Shown here: positions 44,891 through 54,067 of the stretch, one piece after another
Layout: the number at the start of each line of letters is the position of its first letter
How positions within the stretch are numbered: the first letter of the stretch is position 1
Assembly (NCBI RefSeq): GCF_003001675.1
Contig: NZ_PVYW01000032.1
Location: 1-64,000, forward strand
Source: Cohnella sp. SGD-V74
GTDB taxonomy: Bacteria; Bacillota; Bacilli; Paenibacillales; Paenibacillaceae
Length of the DNA: 64,000 bases
Reading direction: 5' to 3'
Position numbers and translations under genes: made by a program
The notes under the pieces: generated by a model
The model's input: only the letters and a program-made list of their open reading frames with translations
Database searches by the model: none
Told to the model about the DNA's origin: nothing

Positions 44891-45654
44891 TGGAACAGAC
44901 GACGCTGCAATGCCAGAGCTGCGGAATGCCGCTGACGGGTACGGACGTTCAAGGAACGGACGCTTCGGGCGGGTTTGCGGAAGATTACTGTATTTACTGT
45001 TACGAAAACGGGGCGTTTACTCAGCCGGAGTTTAAGGTGGAGGATATGATCGAGTTTTGCGTGCCTTTCTTGGTTGAGCAGGGCATGGAGGAGAAGGCGG
45101 CCAGAGGGATTCTCGCCGGGTCTCTTCCAGGACTGAAGCGGTGGGCGACCGAAGCGGACGAGCCTGTCTTCGCGATCGTGAATCTGGAGCCGTTCCAACT
45201 GGTCGGAATCGGCGAGCGGACGACCAATGCGGCGGAGATGAGCGGACAGGGGAAAATCGGAGCGTTGTGGGAGCGTTTCTGGAGCGGAGACGTTCAAAGT
45301 GCTCTGTCCGGAGCGGCGCTGGAAGGAGACTCGCGTATCTACGGCTGCTACGCGGATTACGTCGACGGAGCCGCCGGGGAGTACACGATTCTGATCGGCC
45401 GCAGGGAGGAGCCGTCCGCGGAGCTTCCGGAAGGACTGGCGACGTTAGACGTTCCCGCGGCGAAATACGCCGTCTTCACGACGAGGCGCGGACCGATCGG
45501 GGCCGTCGTCCTGGAAGCCTGGCAGCGCATCTGGAGATGGGCGTCGTCCTCCGCGGGACCGGAGCGAGCGTACACGGGCGACTTCGAACTGTACGACGAG
45601 CGCAGCGCCAACCCGGAAGACGCCGTAGTCGACATCTACATCGCCGTGAAATAG
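44890..45654 (+). CDS. Zinc-ribbon plus GyrI-like effector-binding protein
   Basis: 254 residues from ATG 44890; a GTG one codon earlier is possible. An N-terminal zinc ribbon (CQSCGMPL ... DYCIYCYENGAFTQPEF, about residues 7-48, plus a helical tail to about 80) is joined to a GyrI/AraC-effector-like domain (about 95-254, with YADYVDGAAGEYTILIG and VDIYIAV). Overlap with the previous gene implies co-translation. The pair may act together as a ligand sensor or detoxifier; function unknown. Confidence 0.82.
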   Translation: MEQTTLQCQSCGMPLTGTDVQGTDASGGFAEDYCIYCYENGAFTQPEFKVEDMIEFCVPFLVEQGMEEKAARGILAGSLPGLKRWATEADEPVFAIVNLEPFQLVGIGERTTNAAEMSGQGKIGALWERFWSGDVQSALSGAALEGDSRIYGCYADYVDGAAGEYTILIGRREEPSAELPEGLATLDVPAAKYAVFTTRRGPIGAVVLEAWQRIWRWASSSAGPERAYTGDFELYDERSANPEDAVVDIYIAVK

Positions 45655-45735
45655 TTTCACCCGAAGGGGCTGTCGATTCGAGAACATCGGTCGGCGGTCC
45701 CTTCTTCGCCATAGCGTTCGGCATAGCGCGCCTAT

Positions 45736-45908
45736 CTTTTACCGGTATCCCGTCCGCTCAGCTTGCCTGCGCCGCATTATGAATAGGTACGTAGCGCCTA
45801 TTCAGTTCTTTTGCCGGTATCCCGTCCGCTCAGCTTGCCTGCATCGCATTATGAATAGGTACGTAGCGCCTTTTCAGTTCTTTTGCCGGTATCCCCTCCA
45901 ATCAGGTT
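45736..45908 (+). repeat. Three direct copies of a 29-nt repeat, 72 bp apart
   Basis: Copies at 45736-45764, 45808-45836 and 45880-45908 with core GCCGGTATCCCGTCCGCTCA. The first two sit in a larger 72-bp tandem unit that also contains ATGAATAGGTACGTAGCGCC. The same family occurs inverted at 46101-46251. Confidence 0.8.
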
Positions 45909-46100
45909 GGTCGTACTCTTCTTGCGAGCTCAACAACGTCGTATTTCCTCCACTTGTCCTTATCCCGATATCTCAGAAACCTGATTATTTAGCGTTTAAC
46001 GATAAGCTATCCCGTTTAGTTTAGTTCAGTTTAGTTGGTCGTCCTCACGGCTGCGTGTTAGCCGCAAAAGGGCGCCAGAAAGCGGCGGGGCAGAGGGCGT

Positions 46101-46251
46101 GAACTGACCGGAAGGGATAGCGGCAAAAGGGGGCGAAAAATCGGTCGGAAGGCACGGAGTGGAGTGAACTGAACGGAGGGGATAGCGGCAAAAGACGCAG
46201 AGAATGAAAGGGGAGATAGAACGAACTGACGGAAAGGGATAGCGGTAAAAG
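46101..46251 (-). repeat. Three inverted copies of the 45736 repeat family
   Basis: Copies at 46101-46129, 46166-46194 and 46223-46251; on the minus strand the core reads CTTTTGCCGCTATCCC, matching CTTTTGCCGGTATCCC of the forward cluster. Spacing is 65 and 57 bp. The whole gap 45655-46396 otherwise holds no gene that I can support. Confidence 0.8.
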
Positions 46252-46396
46252 AAAGGAACGATAGGTGTGATGTTGAGGAGGACGGAAAGGGGACGGCATG
46301 ACTCTCGTTTTTTTGACGATGTAAGCGTTGTTAGGTAGGTATTTCCATGCGGACGTCGAATTATCAGGATGAACCTATCCTCAGGGAGGAACTACG

Positions 46397-46804
46397 ATGG
46401 AAAACCAACCGATCTACAAGGACAACAATTTCACCATCACGAGAGAGCTGTTCATTAGCGGCAATACCCGGTTTGCCATCCAACACCTGTGCTCGATCAA
46501 GCTGGTCAAGTCTAGGCGGGAGATTCCGTACGCGCTGCTCGTCCTCGAGCTGCTGCTGATCGCGACCGGCCTGCTGTGGGATTTCCGCTTCCATGAGCTC
46601 GTGTCCTTGCTCGGCGGAGCGGGGCTGCTCGCCAACGTTCTGGTTTATATTTTGGTCAAACCGGTCCATAAGCTGACGCTCGTGTTTTCCTCCGGGGAGA
46701 AGGAAGTTATCGGCGTCACCGACTATATGTATTTGGAAGGGCTCGCGAACGCGTTCAGCCGCTCGATCGTGGAGACGAGGCACAAGAGCTTGATGGTGGG
46801 CTAG
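46397..46804 (+). CDS. Small membrane protein, DUF6232-like
   Basis: 135 residues with AGGGAGG upstream. N-terminal beta-rich segment YKDNNFTITRELFISGNTRF, two hydrophobic helices (about 49-67 and 72-90), then a C-terminal segment with KLTLVFSSGEKEVIGVTD. This pattern resembles DUF6232-type proteins of unknown function. It is a single gene after a repeat-rich gap. Confidence 0.7.
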   Translation: MENQPIYKDNNFTITRELFISGNTRFAIQHLCSIKLVKSRREIPYALLVLELLLIATGLLWDFRFHELVSLLGGAGLLANVLVYILVKPVHKLTLVFSSGEKEVIGVTDYMYLEGLANAFSRSIVETRHKSLMVG

Positions 46805-47005
46805 ACCGAATCCTCAGACGCAGATGAGCTCCGGGTTTCCCTTTTTCGGGGGACGCTCGGGGCTCTTTGCGATGTGTGCCCGTACGGTGATAACGGATGG
46901 ATTAAGAGAAATATACCCTTTTGTAGGTATGGAATTTTCAGGGCGACAGGCTTAGTCTATTCCAAGGAAATTCGCCATTCGGAGAAGCAGGGGAGACGAG
47001 TTACG

Positions 47006-50000
47006 GTGCATGATCAAAGAAAAGTAAAACAATGGATAAGAAAGCTGAGCCTCCTGAGCATAGCGTTGTGTATCGCATGCGCAGGCTTATTTGAAGTTCC
47101 GGCGCATGCGGCGGATGCATGGAGTCAATACGGCCGGCTGACGGCGACCGGCAGTTCGATTCCTGGAGGGTTTAATATGCCGACTGGCGTAGCCGTAGAT
47201 GGCAGCGGGAATATGTATGTTGCGGATTTCGCCAATCACCGGATTCAGAAGCTGACCCAAGCCACGAACACCTGGAGCGAGTGGGGAAAGGCAGGCGGCG
47301 GAGAAGGAAGCGGCTTGGGCGAGTTTAATGCGCCGGTCGGGGTGGCGGTAGACAACATCGGGAACGTGTATGTCGCGGAATTAGGCAATCATCGGATCCA
47401 GAAGCTGACCGTATCCACGAATACCTGGAGCGAATGGGGAAAGAGCGGCGGAGGTCCGGGAGACGCCCTGGGCGAGTTTAATACCCCGATCGGGGTCGCG
47501 GTAGACAGCGACAGGAACGTGTATGTCGCGGATTATTCCAACCATCGTGTCCAGAAGTTGATCGTATCCACGAACACCTGGAGCGAGTGGAAAAAGAGCG
47601 ACGGAGGTTCAGGAAGCGATTTGGGCGAGTTCAATCGGCCAAGCGGGGTGGCAGTAGACGGCAGTGGGAACGTGTATGTGGCGGACAGCGGCAATCATCG
47701 CGTCCAGAAGCTGACTCTGTCCGGGAACGCCTGGAGCGAGTGGGTAAAGAGCGGCGGAGGCCCGGGAACCGGACTGGGCGAGTTTCTTACGCCGACTGGC
47801 ATAGCTTTAGACAGCATTGGGAATGTGTATGTGACGGACAGCGTCAACCATCGTGTCCAGAAGCTGACCGTGTCCACGAACGGCTGGAGCGAGTGGAAAA
47901 AGAGCGGCGCAGGTTCGGGAATCGGACTGGGCGAGTTCGATTCGCCGTTTGGCATAGCGGTAGACGGCAACGGGAATATGTATGTGGCGGATAGCACCAA
48001 CAATCGCATTCAGAAGCTGGAGGCAGCTACGGATACATGGAGTCAGTGGTCTGCAATGGTTTCTGGTTCGGGCAGTCTGCCGGGCGAGTTTCATTTCCCG
48101 TTTGGCATAGCGGTAGGCGGCAACGGGGATGTGTATGTGACGGATGGCGGCAACAATCGCATTCAGAAGCTGACTCTGTCCGCGAACGCCTGGAACGAGT
48201 GGGGAAAGGCAGGCGGCGATTCGGGAACGGACTTGGGAGAATTTACTGCGCCGCTCGGAGTGGCGGTAGACGGCGACGAGAACGTGTATGTCGCGGACTT
48301 CGGCAATCATCGGATTCAGAAGCTGACCCGGTCCACGAACACCTGGAGCGGGTGGGGGGCCGCTGGCGGTGGTGCAGGAGGAGGCTTGGGCGAGTTTTTC
48401 ATGCCGGCAGGCGTAGCGGTAGACGGAAGCGGGAATGTGTACGTCGCAGATTTATCCAACCATCGAATCCAGAAACTGACCGTATCCACGAACACCTGGA
48501 GCGAGTGGGGAAAGGTCGGCGGAGGTTCGGGAAGCGGGCCGGGCGAGTTCAACGATCCAAGCGGAGTGGCGGTGGACGGCAACGGGAATATCTATGTCGC
48601 GGATAGCGGCAACCATCGCATTCAGAAGCTGACTCTGTCCACGAACACCTGGAGCGAGTGGGGAAAGATTGGCGGAGGTTTGGGAAGCGGGCCGGGAGAG
48701 TTTTTCACGCCGACAGGTGTGGCTGTAGATGGCGGCGGGAATGTGTATGTGGCCGACAGCGGCAACCATCGAATCCAGAGACTGACGGTATCCACGAACG
48801 TCTGGAGCGAGTGGGGAAAGCTCGGAGGAGGTTCGGGAGGAGGCTTGGGAGAGTTTAAGAAACCTTTCGGAATAGCGGTAGATGGCAGCGGCGGCGTGTA
48901 TGTTTCCGATAATGAAAACCATCGCATCCAGAAGCTGACAATACCGGCTACTCCGATTGCCGACTTTGCAAGCGTAGCGAAGACAAGCGCGACCGCAACA
49001 TTTAACTGGACGGCAGCAAGCGGAGCGACGGCCCTCCGCATCGAACAGTCGCCGGCTGGGGCGAACGCATGGACAGCAGCAGAGACAGGCGCGATTGCGG
49101 CCCATGCGACCAGCGCTACGGTAACGGGATTGAGCGCGTCAACCGCTTATGATTTCCGTTTGGTCGTTACCGGCGGATCGAACGCAGGCATCTCGAATAC
49201 GGCGGTCGTCACGACCGATGGCGTCGTCCCGGGCGCTCCGGTACTGCAGCCGCCCGTAGCCGGCAATGCCGAAGTAGAGCTTGCCTGGAGCCCTGTGGCG
49301 GGGGCCGCGGGCTACAAAGTATTTCAAAGCGCGACTCCCGGGACTCACGGAACCGAAATTACGACCGTCAGCGACTCGGTTTATCGTTATACCGTGACGG
49401 GTCTGACTAACGGTACAACGTACTATTTTGCCGTGATGGCGATCAACTCCCTGGGGGACAGCGAAGCTTCCCCGCCGGTAAGCGCGACTCCGGCCACCGT
49501 TCCTGCAGCGCCGGACAATGTGACGGCGGTTGCCGGAAACGGTCGAGCGACCGTCAGCTTTACCGCCCCGGCAGATCACGGAGGAAGCGCGATTACGGGG
49601 TATGAAGTAACGGCCTCGCCGGGCAACATCGTCGTAACCGGAACGGCCAGTCCGATTACCGTAACCGGCTTGACGAACGGGACAAGCTACACATTTATCG
49701 TGAAGGCGATCAATCGGGTCGGCAGCGGCGCTCCTTCCACCGGGTCCGATGCGGTCGTCCCGAGTTCGCCGACCGGCGGCAGCAATACGCCATCCCAGCC
49801 GACAGCGCCGTCCCAGCCTGCAACGCCACCGTCTCCATCGGAGTCTAACTTTTCTCAGGGCGTTATTCTGGTCAATGGCAAAGCGGTAAATGCGGGAACG
49901 GCAACGACAGGCAACCGGAACGGTCAAACCGTCATCGCGATCGCCCTTGACCAGAACAAACTGAGCGATATTCTCGCAACGGAAGGCCAACATGCGGTCG

Positions 50001-51103
50001 TGACGATTTCGCTGAATGCCGGGTTCGATGTCATCGTGATCGAACTGAACGGCGAGACGGTGAACCAGTTGGAAGACAAGCAGGCGGTTCTGCAAATCAA
50101 GAAGGATCGGGCAACGTATACGGTTCCGGCGCAGCAAATCAACCTGGATTCCGTGCGCGATCAGATCGGTCAACCGACAGCCTTGCAGGACATCAAGTTA
50201 CAGATAGAGGTAGCAAAGTCGCCGGCCGATCGAGTGAAAGTCGCGGAGAACGCGGCGGCCAAAGGAACGTTCGAACTGGTTGCGCCGCCCGTTGATTTTA
50301 CGATCAGAGCGTTATACGGTCACTCCGCGATTCAAGTATCGAGGTTCAATGCTTATGTGGAGCGTACGATTGCTCTTCCGGACGGAGTGAGGCCAAATCG
50401 AATTTCGACAGGCGTTGTCGTCGACCCGGATGGAACGGTGCGCCACGTGCCGACCAAGATTGTTGTGAAGGACGGCGGCACTTACGCCATAATCAACAGC
50501 TTGACCAACAGCACATACTCGGTCGTCTGGAAGCCGGTTGAATTCCGCGATATGGCGAACCATTGGGCGGAGGATGCGGTTAACGATATGGGGACGCGCT
50601 TGATTCTTGAGGGGACGGGAGGCGACAGGTTCAGTCCGGACCGCAATATTACCCGGGCCGAATTTGCGGCCATTATCGTACGCGGACTGGGACTCGAGCC
50701 GGTGCGTGAAACGATGCCGTTTACGGATGCAGCGCCGTCGGACTGGTACGGCAGCGCAATAAGCACGGCATATGCGCACGAACTGATCAACGGTTCCAAG
50801 GAGGGCGCCTTCCGTCCGCATGACCGCATTACCCGGGAAGAAGCGATGGCAATCATCGCCAGAGCGATGAAGATCACAGGACTGAAAGCCCAGCTTCCCG
50901 TTCGGACGACGGAGTCGGCGCTTCGGCCGTACGCAGATGCGGCGGACGCATCCGCTTGGGCTCGGAGCGGCATAGCAGACTGTATCCAAGCGGGTATCGT
51001 ATCGGGCCGAGGCCGAACCCAGCTTGCTCCGAAGGCATACATGACGAGGGCGGAGGTCGCAGCGATCGTGCAGCGATTGCTTCAAAAATCGGATTTGATA
51101 TAA
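47006..51103 (+). CDS. Cell-surface NHL-repeat/FN3 protein with SLH anchor
   Basis: 1365 residues from GTG 47006, with AGGGGAG upstream; the frame is open to 46874 but lacks a signal there. Signal peptide 1-35 ending AHA. Twelve NHL repeats (about 55-640) of exactly 51 residues, each with GVAVDGSGNVYVADSGNHRIQ-like core. Three FN3 domains (about 649-922), a Pro/Ser/Thr linker, an uncharacterised beta-rich region (about 950-1178), and three SLH domains (about 1180-1365) that would bind secondary wall polymers. Likely one or two beta-propellers displayed on the S-layer; the ligand is unknown. Confidence 0.92.
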   Translation: MHDQRKVKQWIRKLSLLSIALCIACAGLFEVPAHAADAWSQYGRLTATGSSIPGGFNMPTGVAVDGSGNMYVADFANHRIQKLTQATNTWSEWGKAGGGEGSGLGEFNAPVGVAVDNIGNVYVAELGNHRIQKLTVSTNTWSEWGKSGGGPGDALGEFNTPIGVAVDSDRNVYVADYSNHRVQKLIVSTNTWSEWKKSDGGSGSDLGEFNRPSGVAVDGSGNVYVADSGNHRVQKLTLSGNAWSEWVKSGGGPGTGLGEFLTPTGIALDSIGNVYVTDSVNHRVQKLTVSTNGWSEWKKSGAGSGIGLGEFDSPFGIAVDGNGNMYVADSTNNRIQKLEAATDTWSQWSAMVSGSGSLPGEFHFPFGIAVGGNGDVYVTDGGNNRIQKLTLSANAWNEWGKAGGDSGTDLGEFTAPLGVAVDGDENVYVADFGNHRIQKLTRSTNTWSGWGAAGGGAGGGLGEFFMPAGVAVDGSGNVYVADLSNHRIQKLTVSTNTWSEWGKVGGGSGSGPGEFNDPSGVAVDGNGNIYVADSGNHRIQKLTLSTNTWSEWGKIGGGLGSGPGEFFTPTGVAVDGGGNVYVADSGNHRIQRLTVSTNVWSEWGKLGGGSGGGLGEFKKPFGIAVDGSGGVYVSDNENHRIQKLTIPATPIADFASVAKTSATATFNWTAASGATALRIEQSPAGANAWTAAETGAIAAHATSATVTGLSASTAYDFRLVVTGGSNAGISNTAVVTTDGVVPGAPVLQPPVAGNAEVELAWSPVAGAAGYKVFQSATPGTHGTEITTVSDSVYRYTVTGLTNGTTYYFAVMAINSLGDSEASPPVSATPATVPAAPDNVTAVAGNGRATVSFTAPADHGGSAITGYEVTASPGNIVVTGTASPITVTGLTNGTSYTFIVKAINRVGSGAPSTGSDAVVPSSPTGGSNTPSQPTAPSQPATPPSPSESNFSQGVILVNGKAVNAGTATTGNRNGQTVIAIALDQNKLSDILATEGQHAVVTISLNAGFDVIVIELNGETVNQLEDKQAVLQIKKDRATYTVPAQQINLDSVRDQIGQPTALQDIKLQIEVAKSPADRVKVAENAAAKGTFELVAPPVDFTIRALYGHSAIQVSRFNAYVERTIALPDGVRPNRISTGVVVDPDGTVRHVPTKIVVKDGGTYAIINSLTNSTYSVVWKPVEFRDMANHWAEDAVNDMGTRLILEGTGGDRFSPDRNITRAEFAAIIVRGLGLEPVRETMPFTDAAPSDWYGSAISTAYAHELINGSKEGAFRPHDRITREEAMAIIARAMKITGLKAQLPVRTTESALRPYADAADASAWARSGIADCIQAGIVSGRGRTQLAPKAYMTRAEVAAIVQRLLQKSDLI

Positions 51104-51119
51104 GGAACATTGCGGCGAC

Positions 51120-51168
51120 AAAAAAGGCGCACAAGATGATCGATCCATCTTGTACGCCTCTTTTTCTT
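51120..51168. terminator. Bidirectional terminator between convergent genes
   Basis: GGCGCACAAGATG and CATCTTGTACGCC around ATCGATC, flanked by six A residues on the left and TCTTTTTCTT on the right. Confidence 0.85.
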
Positions 51169-51195
51169 AAGGGACAGCTTTCTGACCGATTGCGA

Positions 51196-52488
51196 TTATT
51201 TCGATTCGCCTTGCAAGTAGTTGTAGAAAGGTCCGTCGACCCAGAAGTCGTAATTGACGACGTTCGCGGACGGATCGATCTTCTTGAAGCCTTCGGTTAC
51301 GTCTGCGGACTGCTCCTTCAGCGAGAAGGATTGCGCATAATATTTGCCTGTGGAGATTTTGTTATTGGAAATCTCCTTGTAGCCGCTCAGCTCGGTAAGA
51401 GAATAATAGAGCGGCTGCCACCACGAACCGTAGATCAGGCCCGGCTGCTTGTCTTCGTTCTTCTTCGCGTACGTCAGAATGATCCGGTCGAAGCGATCTT
51501 TATCGTATTCAGATGCGAATTCGAGCGCCAGATCGTATTCCTTGGCATACTCGATGTAGTTGCCGTTCTCGATCTGCACGACCTCGTACAGCTCGGATTC
51601 GCCCGGGTCGCCCCATTCCTTCAAATAAATAAAGGCGGACGTTTTCGGCTCGAACTGGACTTTCGCTTTGATGTTCTCGCTGCGGAGCAAGCCGATGAGC
51701 TGCAGCGCGTGCTTGAAGTCCGAATGGCCGTACACGATCGACAACGAATCGAGGAAGTTGGCGTCGTAGCGGCTGTCCTTCAGATTGTAGCCGGTGACGA
51801 GGTTTTGCTTCAGCGCTTCGTCGACGACTTTGCGCAGCTCCGGAGCTTGGATAATGTCCGAAGTCCGGTAAGCGTCGCCGAGCTTGACGAGAATGTCAGC
51901 GTCCGTCGTGTAGCCGATATAGCGTTTGTACAGGCCTTTCGCTTCCAGCACTTTGCCGAGAAGCACCGCGGCCAAAGACGGGGACGCGGTTGCGTCGTTG
52001 CGGATTTCCGGATAATAGCTGGAGACGAGGAAGCCGGTGTTGACCGCGGCGGCGAGAATTTTGGCCTGGTCGGCAGCGTACTGCTCGGACGTCCAGCCCA
52101 GCTTGACCCACGCCAGAGCGGTTTTGGCTTTGGTTGCCGGATACGTATAAGCGAGTTCTTCGAGGTCGGCTGCTTTCAGCGCGAGCGCTACGGCCTCGAT
52201 CGCCTTCAGGGGCTCCGATGCGTCGCCGGTCAGGTCGACGGCTTTCTCCGGAGCCGCGATGGCGTTCAGAGCGTCCGCGAATTGTCCCCGCGTCCAGGAA
52301 TCTCCGACGGAGACGCTGTACTTCTCTTGCAGGTAGGCTGCGTACTCTTGCGCCTGCGGAGACAAAACGGAAATGGCGGCCGTAGCGGAAGCCGCAGCTG
52401 CATGCTGAGGAAGCACGACAGCGGGAGCGGTCCAGACCAGAGCCGCTGCCAGGGATAACGCGATCACAGCTTTCGAGCGATGCTTCAT
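51196..52488 (-). CDS. Secreted protein of unknown function
   Basis: 430 residues from ATG 52488, chosen for TAGGAGG upstream. Signal peptide about 1-35 (AVIALSLAAALVWTAPAVV, cleavage near AAAASA). The mature part is mainly helical in its N-terminal half (SWTRGQFADALNAIA, which looks like a degenerate SLH-type helix) and more mixed afterwards, with no catalytic motif I recognise. It has its own sigma-A promoter at 52537-52565. Confidence 0.75.
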   Translation of the reverse strand: MKHRSKAVIALSLAAALVWTAPAVVLPQHAAAASATAAISVLSPQAQEYAAYLQEKYSVSVGDSWTRGQFADALNAIAAPEKAVDLTGDASEPLKAIEAVALALKAADLEELAYTYPATKAKTALAWVKLGWTSEQYAADQAKILAAAVNTGFLVSSYYPEIRNDATASPSLAAVLLGKVLEAKGLYKRYIGYTTDADILVKLGDAYRTSDIIQAPELRKVVDEALKQNLVTGYNLKDSRYDANFLDSLSIVYGHSDFKHALQLIGLLRSENIKAKVQFEPKTSAFIYLKEWGDPGESELYEVVQIENGNYIEYAKEYDLALEFASEYDKDRFDRIILTYAKKNEDKQPGLIYGSWWQPLYYSLTELSGYKEISNNKISTGKYYAQSFSLKEQSADVTEGFKKIDPSANVVNYDFWVDGPFYNYLQGESK

Positions 52489-52536
52489 AATGATATAAAA
52501 CCTCCTATGTAGATCGGGATACAAAATGTAAAATCG

Positions 52537-52565
52537 ATCATATCACCCGGTCCAAATGCTGTCAA
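52537..52565 (-). promoter_or_regulatory. Sigma-A promoter of the secreted-protein gene
   Basis: On the minus strand, TTGACA (52565-52560) and TATGAT (52542-52537) with an exact 17-bp spacer. It is divergent from the promoter at 52570; the two -35 boxes form the palindrome TGTCAATCCATTGACA. Confidence 0.75.
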
Positions 52566-52569
52566 TCCA

Positions 52570-52597
52570 TTGACAGACGCTTTGGATGTTATATTTT
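52570..52597 (+). promoter_or_regulatory. Divergent sigma-A promoter
   Basis: TTGACA at 52570-52575 and TATTTT at 52592-52597, spacer 16 bp. Transcription should start near 52604 and meets a terminator within about 80 bases. Confidence 0.6.
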
Positions 52598-52603
52598 AAA
52601 ATA

Positions 52604-52684
52604 AATCCAATCGGATAACTATGTGATTTGCCGAACAACCGGGAAACTGCAGCGCACGACCGCGCTTGGTTGTTCGGTTTTTTG
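52604..52684 (+). ncRNA. Candidate small RNA or attenuated leader
   Basis: About 80 nt from the predicted start to an intrinsic terminator made of CCGAACAACC (52631-52640) and GGTTGTTCGG (52668-52677), then TTTTTTGG. A smaller hairpin AGCGC/GCGCT sits inside. No ORF with a ribosome site fits. It could be a free small RNA, or a conditional leader for the 57-residue gene at 52813. No known family recognised. Confidence 0.5.
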
Positions 52685-52812
52685 GCATATCGTTGAGTCG
52701 TCGTCTTCGGCCGGAAAGGCGGCAGCTCGTTATGTACAAGGGAGGAAGCTCTGCGGCATTACCATTCCGGCGGCGGCATCGCCTGCCCATACATTAACCT
52801 GGAGTGAACGGC

Positions 52813-52986
52813 ATGAATCAACGAACACAAATTATTGTTTTAGGCGCGCTGGCCGTTGCGATGGAATCCCAGGGCTATAGAGGAGAAGAAGGACGCACGC
52901 CGATACGCGAGTACCGGGTGCGCCCTTCGGATGCGGCTGTATTGGCGGTCGGCGCGGCGCTGCTGGTCGCCGCCTTGCTCGTCTGA
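52813..52986 (+). CDS. Small membrane protein, unknown
   Basis: 57 residues from ATG 52813; a second ATG lies three codons earlier. A polar N-terminal half with EEGRTPIREYRVRPSD is followed by one hydrophobic helix, DAAVLAVGAALLVAALLV. Upstream CCTGGAGTG is a reasonable ribosome site. No family recognised. The candidate RNA and terminator 130 bp upstream may belong to its leader. Confidence 0.55.
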   Translation: MNQRTQIIVLGALAVAMESQGYRGEEGRTPIREYRVRPSDAAVLAVGAALLVAALLV

Positions 52987-53022
52987 GGCTGAAAGGGCCT
53001 GGCGGCTGCAACGGCTCGTCGC

Positions 53023-54039
53023 CTATGCTTGAAGCTCGCGGCCGACTTCGGCGACGATCTCGTAGGAGCGAAGCCGTGCGCCGTGATCGAAGATCTGCGA
53101 GGCGATGATCAGCTCGTCGGCTCCGGTGGATTCGATCACGCCTTTAAGCCGCTCGCGGACCTGCTCCTTGTCGCCGACGACGGCGAAGCCGAACTGCCGG
53201 TTCAGCGCCGCTTCCTCGTGAGGCGTCCAGAGGCCGTCCATGCTGTCGACCGGAGGGGGAAGCTGGCCGAAGCGTCCGCGGATCATATTCAGGAAGGCTT
53301 GCTGCTGCGAAGTGGCAAGCCTTTTTGCTTCCCGTTCGGTGTCGGCGGCGGTCACACCGACTCCGACCATCGCGTAAGGCTTGGCGAGCGCCGCGGACGG
53401 CCGGAAGTTCGAGCGGTACAGCTCGAGCGCGGGCATCAAGTAATCCGGCGCGAAATGGCTGGCGAACGCGAACGGGAGCCCGAGCTTGGCGGCGAGCTGC
53501 GCGCTGAAGCCGCTGGAGCCGAGCAGCCAGATCGGCACGTTCAGCCCCTCGCCGGGGATAGCGCGCACGATGCCGTTAGCCGGAGCGGAGTCCGGCTGGA
53601 AATAAGCGCGAAGCTCGGCGAGCAGCTCGGGGAAATCCTCTCCTCCGGCGCCGAGGCCTCGCCGCAGCACCCGCGATACCGCCTGGTCGGATCCGGGAGC
53701 GCGGCCTAGTCCGAGGTCGATCCGACCCGGGTAGAGCGATTCGAGCGTGCCGAACTGCTCGGCGATGACGAGCGGGGCGTGGTTGGGCAGCATGATGCCG
53801 CCCGAGCCGACGCGGATCGTGGACGTGCCTCCGGCGACGTGGCCGATGAGCACGGAGGTCGCCGAGCTGGCGATGCCGGGCATGCCGTGATGCTCGGCCA
53901 GCCAGAAGCGGTGATAGCCCCATTGCTCGGAGCGGCGGGCAAGATCGAGCGTATTGCGGAAGGAAACGGCAGCCGAGCTGCCTTGCGTGATCGATGCGAG
54001 ATCCAGGACGGAGAAAAGAGGGGCATTAGGTCGGGTCAT
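53023..54039 (-). CDS. Luciferase-like (LLM) flavin-dependent oxidoreductase
   Basis: 338 residues with AAGGAGG upstream. The N-terminal PLFSVLDLASITQGSSAA, WGYHRFWLAEHHGMPGIASSA and the later RIDLGLGRAPG are typical of the MsnO8/bacterial-luciferase-like group. It would use reduced FMN to oxidise an unknown small molecule. It follows the MarR gene by 28 bp and is probably under its control. Confidence 0.92.
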   Translation of the reverse strand: MTRPNAPLFSVLDLASITQGSSAAVSFRNTLDLARRSEQWGYHRFWLAEHHGMPGIASSATSVLIGHVAGGTSTIRVGSGGIMLPNHAPLVIAEQFGTLESLYPGRIDLGLGRAPGSDQAVSRVLRRGLGAGGEDFPELLAELRAYFQPDSAPANGIVRAIPGEGLNVPIWLLGSSGFSAQLAAKLGLPFAFASHFAPDYLMPALELYRSNFRPSAALAKPYAMVGVGVTAADTEREAKRLATSQQQAFLNMIRGRFGQLPPPVDSMDGLWTPHEEAALNRQFGFAVVGDKEQVRERLKGVIESTGADELIIASQIFDHGARLRSYEIVAEVGRELQA

Positions 54040-54067
54040 CGTGAGAAAGCCTCCTTGCCGACGGCAG

